From NCBI RefSeq assembly GCF_019050325.1, contig NZ_VOMB01000016.1, positions 62,001-126,000 on the forward strand: a DNA stretch of 64,000 nt. The letters run 5' to 3'. Both the position numbers and the translations under genes were made by a program. The notes beneath the pieces were generated by a model. The model was not told the DNA's origin. It did no database searches and was given only the letters and a program-made list of their open reading frames with translations. The stretch comes from [Mycobacterium] fortunisiensis. Its GTDB lineage: Bacteria; Actinomycetota; Actinomycetes; Mycobacteriales; Mycobacteriaceae. Of this stretch, positions 32,176 through 40,887 are shown one piece after another (the first letter of the stretch is position 1; every line of letters starts with the position of its first letter).

Positions 32176-33407
32176 CCGTCCGCACCATCGATGACGTCGC
32201 CAAGATGTTCGCTGATCCGTCGGCGTACACCGACGAGGCGACATTCCATCAGGCCCTGACCCACCTGCGCGCGAACGCCCCGGTGTCCTGGGTCGACGTG
32301 CCGGACTACGCGCCGTTCTGGGCAATCACCAAGCACGCCGACATCATGGAGATCGAGCGCGCCAACGACATCTTCACCAACTCGCCGCGCCCGGTGCTGG
32401 TCACCCGCGAGGCCGACGAGCAGCAGGCCGCCATCGGAATCCGGACCTTGATCCACACCGACGATCCGCTGCATCGCGACCTGCGGGCCATCGGTGCCAA
32501 CTGGTTCCGGCCGAAGGCCATGCGCGCGTTGAAGGATCGCGCCGATCAGCTGGCCAAGCGGTTCGTCGACAAAATGGTCGACGAAGGACCGGAATGCGAC
32601 TTCGTGCAGCAGGTCGCCGTGAACTATCCGCTCTACATGATCATGACGCTGCTCGGTGTACCCGAGTCCGACTTTGCGTTCATGCTCAAGCTCACCCAGG
32701 AGTTGTTCGGCAGCGACGACGACGAGTTCAAACGCGGCACCAGTATGGAAGAGCAGGGCATGGCGCTGCTCGAAATGTTCCAGTACTTCACCGAACTGAC
32801 CGCCTCGCGTCGGGCGAATCCGACCGACGACCTGGCGTCGACCATCGCCAACGCCACGCTCGACGGCGAGCCGCTCTCCGATATCGACACGGTCTCCTAT
32901 TACGCGATCGTCGCCGCGGCCGGCCACGACACCAGTAGCGCCAGCATTTCCGGGGGTATGCTCGCGCTGCTGCAGAACCCGGACCAACTGGCCCGGCTGC
33001 AGAACGACATGAGCCTGATGCCGCTGGCGGTCGAGGAAATGGTCCGCTGGACGACACCGGTCAAAGAGTTCATGCGTACCGCGCAGGAGGACTACGAGAT
33101 TCGCGGTGTCCGCATCGCGAAGGGCGAGTCGGTGCTCCTGTCCTATGTCTCGGGTAACCGCGACGAGGACGTCTTCGTCGATCCGTTCCGCTTCGACGTC
33201 GGGCGAGATCCCAACAAGCACATCGCATTCGGATACGGAGTGCATTTCTGTCTCGGCGCCGCGCTGGCCCGGATGGAGATCAACAGCTTCTTCTCCGAGC
33301 TGCTACCGCGGCTGCGCTCGGTAGAGCTCGCCGGCGTACCGGAGCACATGGCCACCACGTTCGTCGGCGGGCTCAAGCACCTGCCGGTGCGGTACTCCCT
33401 GCGTTAG
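32172..33407 (+). CDS. Cytochrome P450
   Basis: A 411-residue class I bacterial P450. The I-helix has AGHDTSSASISGG (canonical Asp-Thr), ExxR is in EEMVRW, and the heme loop is FGYGVHFCLGAALARME with Cys as ligand. The general appearance is that of terpene- or steroid-oxidising P450s such as the CYP108/CYP188 groups, but the family was not verified. It is coupled to the LLM gene upstream and is followed by a strong perfect hairpin (33412-33469), the probable end of this unit. No ferredoxin gene is adjacent. Confidence 0.92.
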   Translation: MTVRTIDDVAKMFADPSAYTDEATFHQALTHLRANAPVSWVDVPDYAPFWAITKHADIMEIERANDIFTNSPRPVLVTREADEQQAAIGIRTLIHTDDPLHRDLRAIGANWFRPKAMRALKDRADQLAKRFVDKMVDEGPECDFVQQVAVNYPLYMIMTLLGVPESDFAFMLKLTQELFGSDDDEFKRGTSMEEQGMALLEMFQYFTELTASRRANPTDDLASTIANATLDGEPLSDIDTVSYYAIVAAAGHDTSSASISGGMLALLQNPDQLARLQNDMSLMPLAVEEMVRWTTPVKEFMRTAQEDYEIRGVRIAKGESVLLSYVSGNRDEDVFVDPFRFDVGRDPNKHIAFGYGVHFCLGAALARMEINSFFSELLPRLRSVELAGVPEHMATTFVGGLKHLPVRYSLR

Positions 33408-33411
33408 ACGC

Positions 33412-33469
33412 CGAGCAGACGTAAAACTGCCCCTTTTCATGCGAAAAGGGGCAGTTTTACGTCTGCTCG
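33412..33469. terminator. Perfect 27-bp hairpin, repeat family B, copy 2
   Basis: CGAGCAGACGTAAAACTGCC... forms a 27-base stem without mismatch around a 4-base ATGC loop. It sits between the convergent P450 and amidohydrolase stops, 4 bases after the P450 stop. No U-tract follows. It is probably a bidirectional transcription end signal. The CGAGCAGAC ends match 7425-7482 and 45357-45416. Confidence 0.8.
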
Positions 33470-33482
33470 CGGTAGAAGGTGA

Positions 33483-34769
33483 CTATTCGGAACCCGAATT
33501 GGCCTTCGCCGCGGCCTGCAACGCATCGCCACGGGTGCCGTGCTCATGATGGCTCAACGCCTGGATCGAAACATCATGGCCCTCAGCGGCTTTGCGCAGC
33601 GCGCCGACGGTGGCCTGATCGCGTGAGATATGGGTGAACGGGTCGAACGAGTACCAGCGCATGGCGTTCTCGTACGTCATCTTGTTGATCTCGTCGTCCG
33701 GGACGTTGTTCTCGGTCAGCACGTCCCACAGCTCTTCCGGTGCGCCCGGCCACATCGAGTCGCTGTGCGGGTAGTCGGCTTCCCAACAGATGTTGTCGAT
33801 ACCGATCTTGTTGCGCAGCGTCACCCCGACCGGGTCGGAGATGAAGCAGGTCAGGAAGTGCTCCCGGAACACCTCCGACGGCAGCTTGCCGCCGAAGTTC
33901 TGATGTGTCCAGGTCGAGTGCATCTCGTAGGTACGGTCGACGCGCTCGAGGAAATAGGGAATCCAGCCGGTGCCACCCTCGGACAGCCCGATCTTCAGAT
34001 CCGGGTAATCCTTGATCGGCTTGGACCACAACAAGTCTGCCGCAGCCTGCACGATGTTCATCGGTTGCAGGGTGATCATCACGTCCAGCGGAGCATCGGG
34101 AGCGGTGATGGCCAGTTTGCCGGAGGATCCGATGTGCACGTTGAGCACGGTGTCGGTGTCGCACAACGCCTTCCACAGTGGGGCCCAGTAGTCGTCGTGG
34201 AAGCTCGGGTAACCCATCGCGGCCGGGTTCTCGGTGAACGTCAGCGCGTGCACGCCCTTCTTCGACACCCGGCGTACTTCCTCGGCGCAGGCTTCGGCAT
34301 CCCAGATCACCGGCAGCGCCATCGGGATGAAGCGGGCCGGGTAGGCGCCGCACCACTCATCGATGTGCCAGTCGTTGTAGGCCTGCACCAGCGCCAGGGA
34401 GAACTCGTGGTCCTCGGTGGCGAACAGTCGGCCGGCGAAGCCGGGGAACGACGGGAAGCAGATCGAGCCGAGGATGCCGCCGGCGTTCATGTCCTTGACC
34501 CGCTCGTCGACGTTGTAGCAACCCTTGCGGATCTCGTCGAGCCCCTGGGGTTCCAGGCCGTACTCCTCCTTCGGGCGGCCGGCCACCGCGTTGAGCGCGA
34601 CGTTGGGGATCACGATGTCGCGGAACTGCCAGGTATCGCTGCCGTCGGGGTTGTGGACCAGGCGCGGGGCCTCGTCGACGTACTTCTTCGGCAGGTGGTT
34701 CTTGAACATGTCAGGTGGTTCGACGATGTGATCGTCCACGCTGATCAGGATCATGTCGTCTTTATTCAC
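33483..34769 (-). CDS. Amidohydrolase family protein (metal-dependent)
   Basis: A 428-residue amidohydrolase-2 protein. The N terminus ISVDDHIVEPPDMF gives the metal-site Asp/His region; His in VLNVHIGSSG and Asp in WEADYPHSDSMWPG complete a plausible site. It is longer than the first amidohydrolase and resembles the one at 6158. Its start is 36 bases downstream of the SDR stop, and an ACTGTAA-type site (34796-34812) lies in that gap. A hydrolytic or decarboxylating step in the island is likely; substrate unknown. Confidence 0.87.
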   Translation of the reverse strand: MNKDDMILISVDDHIVEPPDMFKNHLPKKYVDEAPRLVHNPDGSDTWQFRDIVIPNVALNAVAGRPKEEYGLEPQGLDEIRKGCYNVDERVKDMNAGGILGSICFPSFPGFAGRLFATEDHEFSLALVQAYNDWHIDEWCGAYPARFIPMALPVIWDAEACAEEVRRVSKKGVHALTFTENPAAMGYPSFHDDYWAPLWKALCDTDTVLNVHIGSSGKLAITAPDAPLDVMITLQPMNIVQAAADLLWSKPIKDYPDLKIGLSEGGTGWIPYFLERVDRTYEMHSTWTHQNFGGKLPSEVFREHFLTCFISDPVGVTLRNKIGIDNICWEADYPHSDSMWPGAPEELWDVLTENNVPDDEINKMTYENAMRWYSFDPFTHISRDQATVGALRKAAEGHDVSIQALSHHEHGTRGDALQAAAKANSGSE

Positions 34770-34795
34770 GAACGCGCTCCATTCATGACCGCCTT

Positions 34796-34812
34796 ACGGT
34801 ATGGCTCACAGT
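34796..34812. promoter_or_regulatory. ACTGTAA-type operator, site 9
   Basis: ACGGTAT-GGC-TCACAGT, a degenerate site overlapping the last codons of the SDR gene and preceding the amidohydrolase start at 34769 (minus strand). The left arm resembles site 5 (ACGGAAT). Confidence 0.5.
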
Positions 34813-35690
34813 TTATCCTCGACACCGGACGGTTGACCCGTTGTTGGGCCGACATATCCGGGTGGATTGGGGGTATCGACCCACAGGTCGATCCGCAGAT
34901 CGGCGCCGGGCACGCAGTCGTACACCGACAGGTCGGTGACGCCGGCCTCGAGCAGCACGTCTTCACACAGCAGGCTGTGGCCGGTGTAGGACCCTGCCGG
35001 CCGGTTGAGCACCGCGTACGCGGCGTCGGAATACACCTCGGGCCGCCGCGAGCGCTTCATCGACTCCTCGCCGCCGCGCAGGTTGCGGATCGCGGCGGTG
35101 GCCACGGAGGTGCGTGGCCACAGTGTGTTGGAGGCAATCCCGAAGGGGCGCAGCTCTTCGGCAAGGGCCAACGCGCACAATGACATTCCATATTTGGCCA
35201 TCATGTAGGCCGTCGGCGTCAGCCACTTCGGTTCGAGCCGGATCGGCGGGGACAGGGTCAGGATGTGCGGATTCCGCCGGCCCTTCATGTGCGGGATGCA
35301 GGCCTGCGACACCGCGTAGGTGCCCCGGACCTGAATGCCGTTCATCAGGTCGAACCGCTTGAGCGGCACCTCCTCGATCGAGCCCGTGTTGATGGCTGAG
35401 GCGTTGTTGACGCAGATGTCGATCCCGCCGAACTGTGCCACCGACTTGGCCACCGCCTCGGCCACGGCGGCCCCGTCGCGGATGTCTCCGACGATCGGCA
35501 ACGCGTGGCCGCCCGCCTCCTCGATTTCTTTGGCCGCGGTGTAGACGGTGCCCGGCAGCTTGGGGTGCGGTTCCGCGGTTTTGGCGATCAGGGCGATGTT
35601 GGCCCCGTCGGCGGCAGCGCGTTTGGCGATGGCCAGGCCGACGCCGCGACTGCCGCCGGAGATGAACAGCGTCTTCCCGGAGAGCGACAT
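34806..35690 (-). CDS. Short-chain dehydrogenase, HSDL2-like
   Basis: A 294-residue SDR with the cofactor motif SGGSRGVG near residue 11, DICVNNASA, and the catalytic YMMAKYG (Tyr, Lys). The long insert after the first strands (HPKLPGTVYTAAKEIEEAGG) and the LWPRT motif are typical of hydroxysteroid-dehydrogenase-like protein 2. The frame extends to 35813, but ATG 35690 gives the SDR start; an operator (35691-35707) abuts this ATG with no ribosome binding site, so the mRNA is probably leaderless. Likely oxidises or reduces a hydroxyl/keto group of the island substrate. Confidence 0.9.
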   Translation of the reverse strand: MSLSGKTLFISGGSRGVGLAIAKRAAADGANIALIAKTAEPHPKLPGTVYTAAKEIEEAGGHALPIVGDIRDGAAVAEAVAKSVAQFGGIDICVNNASAINTGSIEEVPLKRFDLMNGIQVRGTYAVSQACIPHMKGRRNPHILTLSPPIRLEPKWLTPTAYMMAKYGMSLCALALAEELRPFGIASNTLWPRTSVATAAIRNLRGGEESMKRSRRPEVYSDAAYAVLNRPAGSYTGHSLLCEDVLLEAGVTDLSVYDCVPGADLRIDLWVDTPNPPGYVGPTTGQPSGVEDKL

Positions 35691-35707
35691 ACTGAAAAGC
35701 TTACAGT
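35691..35707. promoter_or_regulatory. ACTGTAA-type operator, site 10
   Basis: ACTGAAA-AGC-TTACAGT directly touches the SDR start codon (ATG 35690, minus strand). On that strand it reads TACTGTAAGCTTTTCAGT and then ATG, with TACTGT as a -10-like box. It marks the right-hand limit of the regulon, just before the YbdD/CstA genes. Confidence 0.72.
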
Positions 35708-35730
35708 ATGAGCATTGGGGCGCTGCCGGC

Positions 35731-35934
35731 TCAGCAGCAGTGAGCCCCCGGGTTGGCCTCGGCGGCGCGATGGCGCATCTTCCAGTACTCCCGCTCCGAC
35801 AGCACCGCTTCACCGGGGTGGGTCTGCTCCCGGTGTGTCACATAGCGCCGATAGTGGTTGTCTCCCATCAGGGATGAGCAGTACCAGCCGACGTGGCGTG
35901 CGGCCTGGAGTGTGCTCCGGGCAAGGCGTCCCAC
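35731..35934 (-). CDS. YbdD/YjiX-family small protein
   Basis: A 67-residue protein of the YbdD/DUF466 family. The family core CSSLMGDNHYRRYVTHREQ, a central HPGEAVLSEREYWKMRHR and the C-terminal Cys pair are present. YbdD partners of CstA/BtsT-type peptide and pyruvate transporters are known in other bacteria. It follows cstA on the same strand and overlaps its 3' end by 67 bases; a later start is possible but would remove conserved residues. Confidence 0.85.
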   Translation of the reverse strand: MGRLARSTLQAARHVGWYCSSLMGDNHYRRYVTHREQTHPGEAVLSEREYWKMRHRAAEANPGAHCC

Positions 35935-38195
35935 TGCTTCTGCACCTCCTTCTCAACTGGTGTGGCGATCAGGCCCGATGGTGCGAAGATGCGCGACGGC
36001 ACTTCCTCGTCGACCGCCAGCGGCCGCCCGGATCCGCGCAGCGCCCGCAGCGCGACCACGACACCGGCGACGAACACCACCAGCACCACCGCCGCGAACA
36101 CCACCGACAACGTGCCCTGGATGAAGGTGTTGCGGATGACCGCATCGAGCTGACCGGCATCCTTGGCCGCGCCGAACGCGGTCTGCCCGGCGTCGCGGGC
36201 GTTGCGGTACTGGAAATGTTGGGTCCAGTAGCCGACCTTGGGATCGCCCGAGAAGATCTTCTGCCACGACGCCGTCATGGTCACCACCAGATCCCACAGC
36301 AGCGGAATCCCGGGAATCCAGGCCCATTTCACCAACCCCCGCTTGATCACCACCACGGTGACCACCGTCAGCGCGATCGCGGCGAGCAACTGGTTGGCGA
36401 TACCGAACAGCGGGAACAGCGTGTTGATGCCGCCGAGAGGGTCGGTCACGCCCATGAGCAGGATCGAGCCCCACGCGGCGACCACGATCACGCTGCAGGT
36501 CCATGCGCCCACCCGCCAGCTCGGGTTGCGCAGCTTCTTCAGCGGCCCGCCGAGGTTGCTCAGCCCGTCCGACAGCATGAACCGGGCGACCCGGGTGCCG
36601 GCGTCGACGGTGGTGAGGATGAACAGCGCCTCGAACATGATCGCGAAGTGGTACCAGAAGGCCTTGAGACCGGCCCCGCCGAACACCTGGTGCAGCACCT
36701 CGGACATTCCGAAGGCCAGGGTGGGCGCGCCGCCGGTGCGCGACACGACCGACTGCTCACCTACCCCCTCGGCGGCGGCGGTGATCTCCTGCGCAGTGAT
36801 CGGCTCGCCCGACAGGCCCAGCCCGTTGACGTAATCGGCGGCCGTCTGGGCGGTGGTGCCGGTGGCTGCCGTCGGTGCGTTGATCGCAAAGTAGAGGTGC
36901 TGGTTGAGGATCGCCGCGGTGATCAGGGCCATGATGGCGACGAAGGATTCGGTGAGCATGCCGCCGTAACCGATCAGCCGCATCTGGCTTTCCTTCTCCA
37001 GCAGCTTGGGCGTGGTGCCCGAGGAAATCAGGGCGTGAAAGCCCGACAGGGCCCCGCAGGCGATGGTGATGAACAGGAACGGGAACAGCGAGCCGGCGAA
37101 CACCGGGCCGGTGCCACTGGCGGCGAACTGCGACAGCGCCGGCGCCTCCATCACCGGACGGGCGATCACGATGCCGATGGCCAGCAGCGCGATGGTGCCG
37201 ACCTTCATGAACGTCGACAGGTAGTCGCGCGGGGCCAGCAGCAGCCACACCGGCAGTACCGAGGCGGCCAGGCCGTACACGATCACGCACCATGACAGCG
37301 TGACCTTGGACAGCGTGAACCAGTCGGCGCCCCAAGAGGTTTCGGCTACCCAACCGCCGGAGATCACCGCGAGCAGCAGCAGGGCGACGCCGATCAGCGA
37401 CACCTCCGAGACCCGGCCGGGGCGGAAGAAGCGCAGATACAGGCCCATGAAGATGGCGATCGGGATCGTCATCGCGATCGAGAACACGCCCCACGGGCTC
37501 TCGGCCAGCGCGTTGACCACCACCAGGGCCAGCACCGCCAGCAGGATCACCATGATCACCAGCACGCCGACGATCGCCGCCACGCCGCCGACCGCGCCGA
37601 GCTCGTCACGCGCCATCTGGCCCAGCGAACGTCCGCGCCGGCGCACCGAGATCGACAGCACCAGGTAGTCCTGCACGCAGCCGGCCAGGACCGCGCCCAC
37701 GATGATCCAGATCGTTCCGGGCAGGTAGCCCATCTGCATGGCCAGCACCGGGCCGACCAGTGGACCCGCACCGGCGATGGCGGCGAAGTGGTGGCCGAAC
37801 AGCACCCGCCGATCGGTGGGCATGTAGTCGGTGCCGTTCTCGAAAAGCTCTGCCGGAGTGGCATTGTCGTCGCGAGGACGGACGATCTTCATCTCGATCA
37901 GCCGGGCGTAGAACCGGAAACCGATCACATAGGTGCAGATCGCGGCGATGACGAACCACACCGCGTTGACCGTCTCACCGCGAAAGAAGGCGATCACCGC
38001 CCAGGCCAGGGCACCCAGCACCGCGACGATCGCGAAGATCGCCTTGTGTTTGGCGGTGATCGGAGAGCGGTCGACGATCGCCACCGGCGGAAGCGCCGCG
38101 TCGGTGCGAATGTACGTGACGTCGCCGTCGTGCTCCTCGATGCGACCCGCTGGTGGGGCATCCGGTGTTGCCACGGTCTCTCCTCGCTCGTCCAC
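35868..38195 (-). CDS. cstA: Carbon starvation protein A, peptide/pyruvate transporter
   Basis: A protein of about 775 residues with many membrane helices. Typical CstA segments include GHHFAAIAGAGPLVGPVLAMQ (about residues 120-145) and LSGFHALISSGTTPKLLEKE. It is thought to import peptides or pyruvate during carbon limitation. The downstream YbdD-like gene is the usual partner. Start is uncertain: GTG 38195 is the longest, and an internal GTG (VATPDAPP) about 21 bases later is possible. Its neighbour ligB is also adjacent to cstA in M. tuberculosis (Rv3062-Rv3063). Confidence 0.93.
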   Translation of the reverse strand: MDERGETVATPDAPPAGRIEEHDGDVTYIRTDAALPPVAIVDRSPITAKHKAIFAIVAVLGALAWAVIAFFRGETVNAVWFVIAAICTYVIGFRFYARLIEMKIVRPRDDNATPAELFENGTDYMPTDRRVLFGHHFAAIAGAGPLVGPVLAMQMGYLPGTIWIIVGAVLAGCVQDYLVLSISVRRRGRSLGQMARDELGAVGGVAAIVGVLVIMVILLAVLALVVVNALAESPWGVFSIAMTIPIAIFMGLYLRFFRPGRVSEVSLIGVALLLLAVISGGWVAETSWGADWFTLSKVTLSWCVIVYGLAASVLPVWLLLAPRDYLSTFMKVGTIALLAIGIVIARPVMEAPALSQFAASGTGPVFAGSLFPFLFITIACGALSGFHALISSGTTPKLLEKESQMRLIGYGGMLTESFVAIMALITAAILNQHLYFAINAPTAATGTTAQTAADYVNGLGLSGEPITAQEITAAAEGVGEQSVVSRTGGAPTLAFGMSEVLHQVFGGAGLKAFWYHFAIMFEALFILTTVDAGTRVARFMLSDGLSNLGGPLKKLRNPSWRVGAWTCSVIVVAAWGSILLMGVTDPLGGINTLFPLFGIANQLLAAIALTVVTVVVIKRGLVKWAWIPGIPLLWDLVVTMTASWQKIFSGDPKVGYWTQHFQYRNARDAGQTAFGAAKDAGQLDAVIRNTFIQGTLSVVFAAVVLVVFVAGVVVALRALRGSGRPLAVDEEVPSRIFAPSGLIATPVEKEVQKQWDALPGAHSRPHATSAGTAHP

Positions 38196-38286
38196 GGTGC
38201 TCTGGTTTCTGCCGCGACGATCTTTTCATCGAGCCAATTCGCACGCCATCGAAACCCGGTTTCCGACCTCCGAACCCGAGGTCAGC

Positions 38287-39810
38287 TCAGGTGAGGAAGG
38301 CGCGCACGGTGTCGATTGTGTCCGCTTGCCCGGGCGGCTTGTCGTCGCGATAGCGCAGCACCCTGGCGAAGCGCAGCGCGACACCACCCGGGTACCGGCT
38401 GGACCGTTGGACCCCGTCGAACGCGATTTCGACGACCTGCTCGGGCCGGACCGTGACGACCCAGCCGTCGTCGGCGATCTGCAGTTCCCGGAACCGCTCG
38501 GTCTGCCAGGCCAACATGGCATCGGTCATGCCCTTGAACGTCTTGCCCAGCATCACGTACCCGCCGGAATCCGGATCCCGGGCGCCGAGATGGATGTTGG
38601 ACAGCTTGCCGGTGCGCCGGCCGGATCCGTGCTCGACGGCGAGCACCACCAGATCCAGCGTGTGCACCGGCTTGACCTTGAGCCACCCGGCGCCGCGGCG
38701 GCCGGCCTCATACGGGGCGCTCGGCGACTTGGCCATCACCCCCTCATGGCCGGCGGCCAGGGTGCGGTCCAGGAACTGCTGTGCGACGGCGGCGTCGGAG
38801 GTGACGACGCGATCGACGCGCCGGTGTCCGGGGACGAGCCGATCCAGGGCCGCCAGGCGTTGCTCGGTGGGCAGGTCGAGCAGGTCCTGGCCGTCCACGT
38901 GCAGCAGGTCGAAGTAGAACACCGACAGCGGTTCGAGGGTGTTGGGTGTCTTGCGACCGAATCGGGCCGCCGTGACCTGAAACGGGTGTGGTCGCCCATC
39001 AGGGCGCAGGGCAATGGCTTCGGCGTCGGCGATCAGATCGGTGGCCGGCAGGGCCAGGGTTGCCGCGACCACCTCGGGTAGTCGATGCGTGACCACCTCG
39101 AGGCTGCGGGTGTACACCGACACCTCCGGTCCCCGGCGGTGGATCTGAACCCGGGCCCCGTCGAGTTTGGCCTCCAGAATCGCTGTGCCGCCGAGCCGTT
39201 CGAGTGCGTCGGCAACGTCGGTTGCGGTCTGCGCCAGCATCGGCCCGACCGGGCGGGTGACCTGCAGGCTGAACTCGGCCAGGGCGTCGCGGCCACCGGT
39301 CAATGCCGCTGCGGACACCGCGGGCAGGTCGCCGGCCAACATGGCCGCGCGGCGAACCTCGGTGGCCGGGATGTCGGAGGCGCGGGCCACCGCGTCGGTC
39401 ATCACCCCGGCCAGCGCGCCCTGGCGAAGTTCGCCGCTGAGCAGCCGCCGCAGGAAGGTCTGCTCGTCTTTGGTGGCGGTACGGAACAACTCGTGGACGA
39501 GTTCGGCGCGCAACGCCTGCGAGCCTTTCCCGGCGACCGCGCCGATCCGGGTGAACCGCTCGTCCACCCCGTCGACCGTCAACTCCGGCGTCGCGGCCGG
39601 GGCCGGCAGCGAGCGCAACGTCGCCCAGCCCACCCCGATCTGGCGCTGGGGGAGTTCGCCGGACAGCCAGGACACCGCCACGATCACCGAGCGGGCGTCG
39701 CCCTCGGCGGCGATGAGGCTCAGCAGGTTGGCGATGCGGTCGACCTTGGCCAGCCGCGCCGATGCCTTCGCGATGTCGGCGGATGCGGCAGCGATGTCGG
39801 CGAGCAACAC
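38287..39810 (-). CDS. ligB: ATP-dependent DNA ligase LigB
   Basis: A 507-residue ATP-dependent DNA ligase. The nucleotidyltransferase motif I with the adenylated lysine is [13 protein letters not shown], preceded by an N-terminal DNA-binding domain ([30 protein letters not shown]); later motifs include HEGVMAKSP and [13 protein letters not shown]. The OB-fold C terminus contains [22 protein letters not shown]. The open frame extends to 39930, but GTG 39810 gives exactly the 507 residues of M. tuberculosis LigB and its N terminus. It seals nicks in DNA repair as a non-essential back-up ligase. Confidence 0.95.
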   Translation of the reverse strand: MLLADIAAASADIAKASARLAKVDRIANLLSLIAAEGDARSVIVAVSWLSGELPQRQIGVGWATLRSLPAPAATPELTVDGVDERFTRIGAVAGKGSQALRAELVHELFRTATKDEQTFLRRLLSGELRQGALAGVMTDAVARASDIPATEVRRAAMLAGDLPAVSAAALTGGRDALAEFSLQVTRPVGPMLAQTATDVADALERLGGTAILEAKLDGARVQIHRRGPEVSVYTRSLEVVTHRLPEVVAATLALPATDLIADAEAIALRPDGRPHPFQVTAARFGRKTPNTLEPLSVFYFDLLHVDGQDLLDLPTEQRLAALDRLVPGHRRVDRVVTSDAAVAQQFLDRTLAAGHEGVMAKSPSAPYEAGRRGAGWLKVKPVHTLDLVVLAVEHGSGRRTGKLSNIHLGARDPDSGGYVMLGKTFKGMTDAMLAWQTERFRELQIADDGWVVTVRPEQVVEIAFDGVQRSSRYPGGVALRFARVLRYRDDKPPGQADTIDTVRAFLT

Positions 39811-39875
39811 GTCGTCAGCCTGCCACGGGGTCCGGACATTCTTCGAGACGAAATTTTTCGCACGCTCGCCGGGCC

Positions 39876-39941
39876 GTGAGCGACGGCAAAATGTCGGTGA
39901 ACTGCGGCGCGTCGGGGGGCAGGCACGCACACTCGCGGTGC
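39876..39941. repeat. Intergenic repeat, family C, copy 2
   Basis: GTGAGCGACGGCAAAATG ... GCGCGTCGGGGGGCAG ... CACTCGCGGTGC follows the same block order as 29416-29482. Just before it, TTTTTCGCACGCTCGC (39855-39870) is a further partial, inverted fragment of the family. It lies upstream of the divergent ligB and SDR genes. Confidence 0.62.
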
Positions 39942-40035
39942 TGGGGGAGCAAAAGGTGGAACCCGAAAGGCTTACGGGAAGGGTTCATGGGTTAGGTTGC
40001 TTTACGATTTCGGTCATTTTTGGAAAGGAAGCTAG

Positions 40036-40803
40036 ATGGAGATCGAGGGCAAGAAGGCTGTCGTCGTCGGCGGTGCGTCGGGCTTCGGCCGGGCCACCGC
40101 TGAGGCATTGGCCAAGCGTGGCGCCAGCGTGGCGGTCCTGGACCGCCCCCAGTCGAAGGGCCGCGAAGTGGCCGACGAGATCGGTGGCTCGTTCTACGAG
40201 GTCGACGTCACCGACTTCGACGGCACCGAAAAGGTGCTCGACGAGGTCGTGAAGGCGCTGGGTGGGCTGCACATCGCGGTCACCACGGCCGGAGGTGGGA
40301 TCGGGGAGCGCACGGTCAAGAAGGACGGCCCGCACGACCTGGCCTCGTTCCGGTCCACCATCGACCTCAACCTGATCGGCACGTTCAACATCAGCCGGCT
40401 CGCCGCGTGGCACATGAGCAAGAACGAGCCGGTCGACGCCGAGGCCGAGGAGCGCGGCGTCATCATCAACACCGCCTCGATCGCGGCGTTCGAGGGCCAG
40501 ATCGGCCAGGTCGCCTACACCGCCTCCAAGGCCGCCATCGCCGGGATGTGCCTGACCATGGCGCGTGACCTGGGCAGCCTGGGCATCCGGGCGCTGGCCA
40601 TCGCCCCGAGCCTGTTCGCCACCGGTCTGACCGAGGGCATCCCCGACGAGTTCGCCAAGGTCCTGACCAAGGATGCGGCGTTCCCCAAGCGTCTGGGCAA
40701 GCCCGACGAGTACGCCAAGCTCGCGGTGGCGATCGTGGAGAACCCGATGCTCAACGGCCAGTGCATCCGCCTGGATGCCGGTCAGCGTTTCGCGCCCAAG
40801 TAG
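40036..40803 (+). CDS. Short-chain dehydrogenase, HSD10-like (3-hydroxyacyl-CoA dehydrogenase type)
   Basis: A 255-residue SDR resembling type 2 3-hydroxyacyl-CoA dehydrogenase / 17-beta-HSD10. Motifs are VGGASGFG for cofactor, TTAGGG, NTASIAAFEGQIGQVAYTASKAA with Tyr-Lys, and the HSD10-like end IAPSLFATGLTEGIPDEFAKVL. It probably oxidises 3-hydroxyacyl-CoAs. GGAAGC precedes the ATG. A hairpin at 40823-40869 follows. Confidence 0.9.
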   Translation: MEIEGKKAVVVGGASGFGRATAEALAKRGASVAVLDRPQSKGREVADEIGGSFYEVDVTDFDGTEKVLDEVVKALGGLHIAVTTAGGGIGERTVKKDGPHDLASFRSTIDLNLIGTFNISRLAAWHMSKNEPVDAEAEERGVIINTASIAAFEGQIGQVAYTASKAAIAGMCLTMARDLGSLGIRALAIAPSLFATGLTEGIPDEFAKVLTKDAAFPKRLGKPDEYAKLAVAIVENPMLNGQCIRLDAGQRFAPK

Positions 40804-40822
40804 ATTCGCCCCGACGTAAGGT

Positions 40823-40869
40823 GATCTAGGCGTGATCGGTCGCGTCAACGCGGCCCTCACGCCTAGATC
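40823..40869 (+). terminator. Hairpin after the HSD10-like gene
   Basis: Arms GATCTAGGCGTGA (40823-40835) and TCACGCCTAGATC (40857-40869) are perfectly complementary, with a 21-base loop containing its own short CGCG pairing. No U-run follows. It could end the SDR transcript or insulate poxB, which starts 18 bases later. Confidence 0.6.
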
Positions 40870-40887
40870 GCATACGGGGAGGCGTGC

